Of a DNA stretch of 64,000 bases, positions 61,120 to 64,000 are shown piece after piece. Source of the DNA: Sediminibacterium sp. C3 (GTDB taxonomy: Bacteria; Bacteroidota; Bacteroidia; Chitinophagales; Chitinophagaceae). The stretch spans positions 62,001 to 126,000 of the forward strand of contig NZ_KI669560.1 of assembly GCF_000508085.1 (NCBI RefSeq), in the 5' to 3' direction. The position numbers and the translations under genes were made by a program. The notes beneath the pieces were generated by a model, which made no database searches, had not been told where the DNA came from, and saw only the letters and a program-made list of their open reading frames with translations. Position 1 is the stretch's first letter; each line of letters begins with the position of its first letter.

Positions 61120-62355
61120 ATGATAGACTATAACCGATTTACACTGGACAATGGTTTAACCGTTCTGGTTCATGAAGATACCGCTACTCCGATGGCAGTT
61201 GTGAATGTATTGTACGATGTGGGTGCAAGAGATGAAAACCCTTCCAAAACCGGATTTGCCCATTTATTTGAGCACCTTATGTTTGGCGGCAGCGTTCATA
61301 TTCCGGACTACGACGAACCTTTACAAAGAGCCGGTGGAGACAATAACGCTTATACTACCAATGATTTAACCAATTATTATTGTCAGTTGCCGGCACAAAA
61401 TATTGAAACGGCATTCTGGCTGGAAAGTGATCGCATGCTTAGTTTGGCCTTCAGTGAGAAAAGCCTGGCTGTTCAGCGAAAAGTGGTTTGCGAAGAATTC
61501 AGAGAGCATTATATCAACAAACCATATGGCGATGTTTGGAAACATATGCGCGAGTTGGCCTACACCGTTCATCCTTATCAGTGGATGACCATTGGCAAGG
61601 AATTGAGTCATGTAGAAAATGCGCATATTGATGATGTAAAAAATTTCTTCTTTAAACATTATCGTCCGGTAAATGCCATTCTGGTGGTAGCCGGAAATGT
61701 AAAAACCGAAGAAATAAAAAGGCTGGCAGAAAAGTGGTTTGGCCCCATTGAAATGGGAGAGAAATACATCCGCTGCTTGCCACAGGAACCCATCCAGGAT
61801 CAGGCAAGAAGAAAAACCATTGAAGCCAATGTGCCACTGGATGCTTTTGTTAAAACATGGCATATGGATGCCCGTTTAGAAAAAGGATATTATGCAGCTG
61901 ACTTAATTACAGAAATACTGGGCGGGGGTGCTTCTTCGCGATTATATCAGTCATTGGTAAAAGAACAGAAATTATTTTCTAATCTGGATTGCTACCATTT
62001 CGGAAGTATGGATGCTGGTTTGTTAACCATTGAAGGCAAGCTGGTGAAAGGAGTGGATATCCACAAAGCAGAACAGGCTATATCAGAGCAGTTGCATCAA
62101 TTACAGGAAAACCTGGTTCCCATTGCCGAATTAACCAAAGTGAAAAATAAAACCGAGAGTGTAATTGCATTTGAAGATATGAGTATCATGAGCAGAGCAA
62201 GTAGCCTGGCCATGTACGAATTATTGGGAGACGCATCACTGATGAATACTGAACTGGAAAAATACCAGGAAATTAATTCGCAGGATATTCAGCAGTACAG
62301 TAAAAATATTTTCAGGGAAAGCAATAGCAACACGCTCCATTACCTGGCTAAATAA
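61120..62355 (+). CDS. M16-family zinc peptidase (catalytic subunit)
   Basis: The 411-residue protein has the inverted zinc motif His48-x-x-Glu51-His52 in 'AHLFEHLMFGG', with a downstream acidic ligand region 'VVCEEFREHYI'. A second M16 domain (about 200-400) includes 'EILGGGASSRLYQSLVKEQK'. It lacks a signal peptide, so it is cytoplasmic or exported by another route. The next gene, 12 nt downstream, is a partner without the zinc motif, the usual alpha/beta layout of such pairs. Likely a peptide-processing protease. Confidence 0.94.
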   Translation: MIDYNRFTLDNGLTVLVHEDTATPMAVVNVLYDVGARDENPSKTGFAHLFEHLMFGGSVHIPDYDEPLQRAGGDNNAYTTNDLTNYYCQLPAQNIETAFWLESDRMLSLAFSEKSLAVQRKVVCEEFREHYINKPYGDVWKHMRELAYTVHPYQWMTIGKELSHVENAHIDDVKNFFFKHYRPVNAILVVAGNVKTEEIKRLAEKWFGPIEMGEKYIRCLPQEPIQDQARRKTIEANVPLDAFVKTWHMDARLEKGYYAADLITEILGGGASSRLYQSLVKEQKLFSNLDCYHFGSMDAGLLTIEGKLVKGVDIHKAEQAISEQLHQLQENLVPIAELTKVKNKTESVIAFEDMSIMSRASSLAMYELLGDASLMNTELEKYQEINSQDIQQYSKNIFRESNSNTLHYLAK

Positions 62356-62367
62356 AGAAATGATTCC

Positions 62368-63648
62368 ATGTTAGATAGAAATATACAACCTTCCATAGTT
62401 GATGCAGTTAGCTTTGATTTAAAACTGAGAAAATGCGAACAGTATCAGTTAGACAATCAGGTACCGGTATATAGCATGAATGCCGGCACGCAGGATGTAC
62501 TGATGATTGAATGGGTATTCAAAGCAGGTAACTGGTTCGAGCAAAAAAACATTGTTGCTGGCACCACTAACTTTTTATTGAAAAATGGAACCAGCAATAA
62601 AACTGCGTATCAGATCAACGATCATTTTGAATTTCACGGGGCTTACCTGAACCGTGCCTGTTACAATGAAACAGCTACTATTACGCTGCATTGTCTGGCC
62701 AAACATATCAATGAACTTTTGCCAGTGGTAGCAGAACTAATAACGGAATCAATTTTCCCCGAAGAAGAACTGGCCACCTACAAACAAAACCAGAAACAAA
62801 AATTATCGGTTAGTTTAAAGAAATGTGATTTCATTGCCAACCGATTGATTGATGAATATATTTATGGTTTTCATCATCCCTATGGAAAATATACTTCTAC
62901 GCTCGATTACGACCAGCTGAACAGAGAAGAGCTTATTGCCTATTTTAACCGGTTTTATGCAGAAGGGCATTGCACCATTTTTACAGCGGGAAAAATTCCA
63001 TCTGATTTGCAACAGCAATTGAATACTTATTTTGGAGGGCTTCCTTTGCAACAAAGACCCATTCCGAATATTCAATATAACCTGCAACCTGCAATAGAAA
63101 AGAAGCAACAGATTATTAATGATGAGAATGGTGTTCAGGGAGCAATCAGAATTGCCAGACCCTTCCCGAACAAACATCATCCGGATTATCAGAAAACACA
63201 AATACTAAACAGTGTTTTTGGTGGATTTTTCGGATCAAGACTCATGAGTAATATAAGAGAAGACAAAGGATATACTTATGGCATTCATAGTTATATTCAA
63301 AATCATGTTGGCGAAACTGCCTGGATGATTAGTACCGAAGCCGGTCGCGATGTTTGTGAAGCTACCATTACAGAAGTATATAAGGAAATGGAAATACTCC
63401 AGAACGAACTCATTGATGAAGAAGAACTAAGCCTGGTAAAAAATTATATGCTGGGTACAGTTCTGGGCGATTTAGATGGGCCATTCCAGCTAATTGCACG
63501 TTGGAAGAATTATGTTCTCAACAACCTGGATGAAAACTATTTTTATAATAGTGTACAAACGATTAAATCAACCACAGCGGAAGAGTTACAGGAACTCGCG
63601 AAAAAGTACCTGAATCCTTCAGATTTTTATGAACTGACGGTTATTTAA
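62368..63648 (+). CDS. M16-family non-catalytic partner subunit
   Basis: The 426-residue protein has the M16 fold ('AFxxxLRNxxK' type features) but no HxxEH: the corresponding segment reads 'GTTNFLLKNGTSNKTAYQIN'. The C-terminal half has 'NSVFGGFFGSRLMSNIREDK', 'GYTYGIHSYIQNHVGETAWM' and a late 'LIARWKNYVLNNLDE', typical of the glycine-rich-loop subunit that binds substrate. It should pair with the catalytic subunit just upstream. Its stop overlaps the partial phosphatase gene on the other strand by 8 nt. Confidence 0.92.
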   Translation: MLDRNIQPSIVDAVSFDLKLRKCEQYQLDNQVPVYSMNAGTQDVLMIEWVFKAGNWFEQKNIVAGTTNFLLKNGTSNKTAYQINDHFEFHGAYLNRACYNETATITLHCLAKHINELLPVVAELITESIFPEEELATYKQNQKQKLSVSLKKCDFIANRLIDEYIYGFHHPYGKYTSTLDYDQLNREELIAYFNRFYAEGHCTIFTAGKIPSDLQQQLNTYFGGLPLQQRPIPNIQYNLQPAIEKKQQIINDENGVQGAIRIARPFPNKHHPDYQKTQILNSVFGGFFGSRLMSNIREDKGYTYGIHSYIQNHVGETAWMISTEAGRDVCEATITEVYKEMEILQNELIDEEELSLVKNYMLGTVLGDLDGPFQLIARWKNYVLNNLDENYFYNSVQTIKSTTAEELQELAKKYLNPSDFYELTVI

Positions 63649-64000
63649 CCTGAGAAAAAATATATAGCATTTCAATTCCAATTTGCTTACTCCTTTCAAG
63701 ATAAACTTCATTTTGCTGAGGAGTACCATCGGACAATTTGGGGTCTTCATAGGGCAGTTTGAATCTTCCATCGGCTCCCTGAACAATCGGGCAAGAATCG
63801 TCTGCGCTGGAACAAGTTAGTACAGCCCCATATTCCTTCTGAGGATTAGCCTCATGGGTATATAGTTTCGAAAAAGCCATCAATTTACTGGCATTGGCGG
63901 CATAAACAACTTCATAAACCGGGTTACTCCCAGGATCTTTAGCAATGATTTCAAATCCTATTTGTTGCAGAGCCTGAACTGCATTTACATTAAATGCGGT
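63641..64000 (-). CDS. LMW protein-tyrosine-phosphatase / ArsC-like protein, C-terminal part (partial)
   Basis: The frame is open to the window edge, so only the last 119 residues are visible. They include 'QALQQIGFEIIAKDPGSNPV', 'VVYAANASKLMAFSKLYTHE' and 'GAVLTCSSADDSCPIVQGAD', followed by 'LPYEDPKLSDGTPQQNEVYL'. The Cys-x5-Cys/acidic-Pro pattern ('YEDPKLSDG') is that of the low-molecular-weight phosphatase / thioredoxin-type arsenate reductase family. The catalytic P-loop (Cys-x5-Arg) would lie outside the window, so activity cannot be judged. An in-frame TTG at 63883 is internal, not the start. Confidence 0.8.
   Translation of the reverse strand, partial: TAFNVNAVQALQQIGFEIIAKDPGSNPVYEVVYAANASKLMAFSKLYTHEANPQKEYGAVLTCSSADDSCPIVQGADGRFKLPYEDPKLSDGTPQQNEVYLERSKQIGIEMLYIFSQVK

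Overview
The window comes from a low-GC member of the Bacteroidota, most likely the family Chitinophagaceae (placement is inference). The signs are a PorZ component of the type IX secretion system, TonB-linked outer-membrane proteins, a long-form IspG, the transcarbamylase-type (acylated-ornithine) arginine pathway, an MqnC of the futalosine menaquinone route, TAnnTTTG-type -7 promoter boxes and weak Shine-Dalgarno sequences. No insertion sequence, prophage, plasmid gene or CRISPR array was seen. Most genes are ordinary chromosomal housekeeping genes.

Layout. 1-4.6 kb: end of an FtsX-like permease, a PAS/DHp/receiver signalling protein, a small lipoprotein, and a membrane protein/histidine kinase/NarL-type regulator operon. 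4.6-19.2 kb: porZ, an acetyltransferase, a flavin reductase-like protein, a YncE/phosphoesterase fusion, a lysozyme-inhibitor-like secreted protein, fused acyl-CoA mutase icmF, an aldose epimerase, ridA, a dehydrogenase remnant, tsaB, and an ArsR/MBL-rhodanese sulfur module. 19.2-34.7 kb: one unbroken minus-strand run of 15 genes. It starts with the arginine genes (argA-like, G, C, D, F', B, E, H) and runs on through an FKBP, kbl, a class D beta-lactamase-like protein without catalytic residues, ispG, nadB and an LpxL-like acyltransferase. 35-43.8 kb: an outer-membrane protein, an SNF2 helicase with two SWIM fingers, comB, an alkyltransferase-like protein, a DUF5522 protein and trmB. 43.9-47.3 kb: a metal (probably copper) cluster ending in a TonB receptor with an N-terminal heavy-metal domain. 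47.3-47.7 kb: a terminator and a tRNA-like RNA gene. 47.7-54.3 kb: an Lrp regulator, a Wzz/O-antigen-ligase pair, a glycosyltransferase, and a MarR/acyl-CoA dehydrogenase pair. 54.4-64 kb: an L,D-transpeptidase, an ECF sigma/anti-sigma/beta-barrel set, paralogous membrane proteins, mqnC, a retropepsin-like protease with a broken PDZ end, an M16 peptidase pair, and a partial LMW-phosphatase/ArsC-like gene.

The most unusual element is a 172-nt minus-strand RNA gene at 47366-47537. It shows every tRNA arm (acceptor, D, anticodon, T) with class II architecture, a roughly 100-nt variable region and a GUC anticodon loop. The second is the structured leader of the arginine operon (34701-34931), where one short sequence can pair with either of two partners. 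Together with Val90 in the transcarbamylase, which points to succinylated rather than acetylated intermediates, the arginine locus deserves closer work. Other points of interest are an OXA-like protein with Gly-Thr-Phe-Asn in place of Ser-Thr-Phe-Lys, and a single-base frameshift that removes the last PDZ strand of the retropepsin protein.
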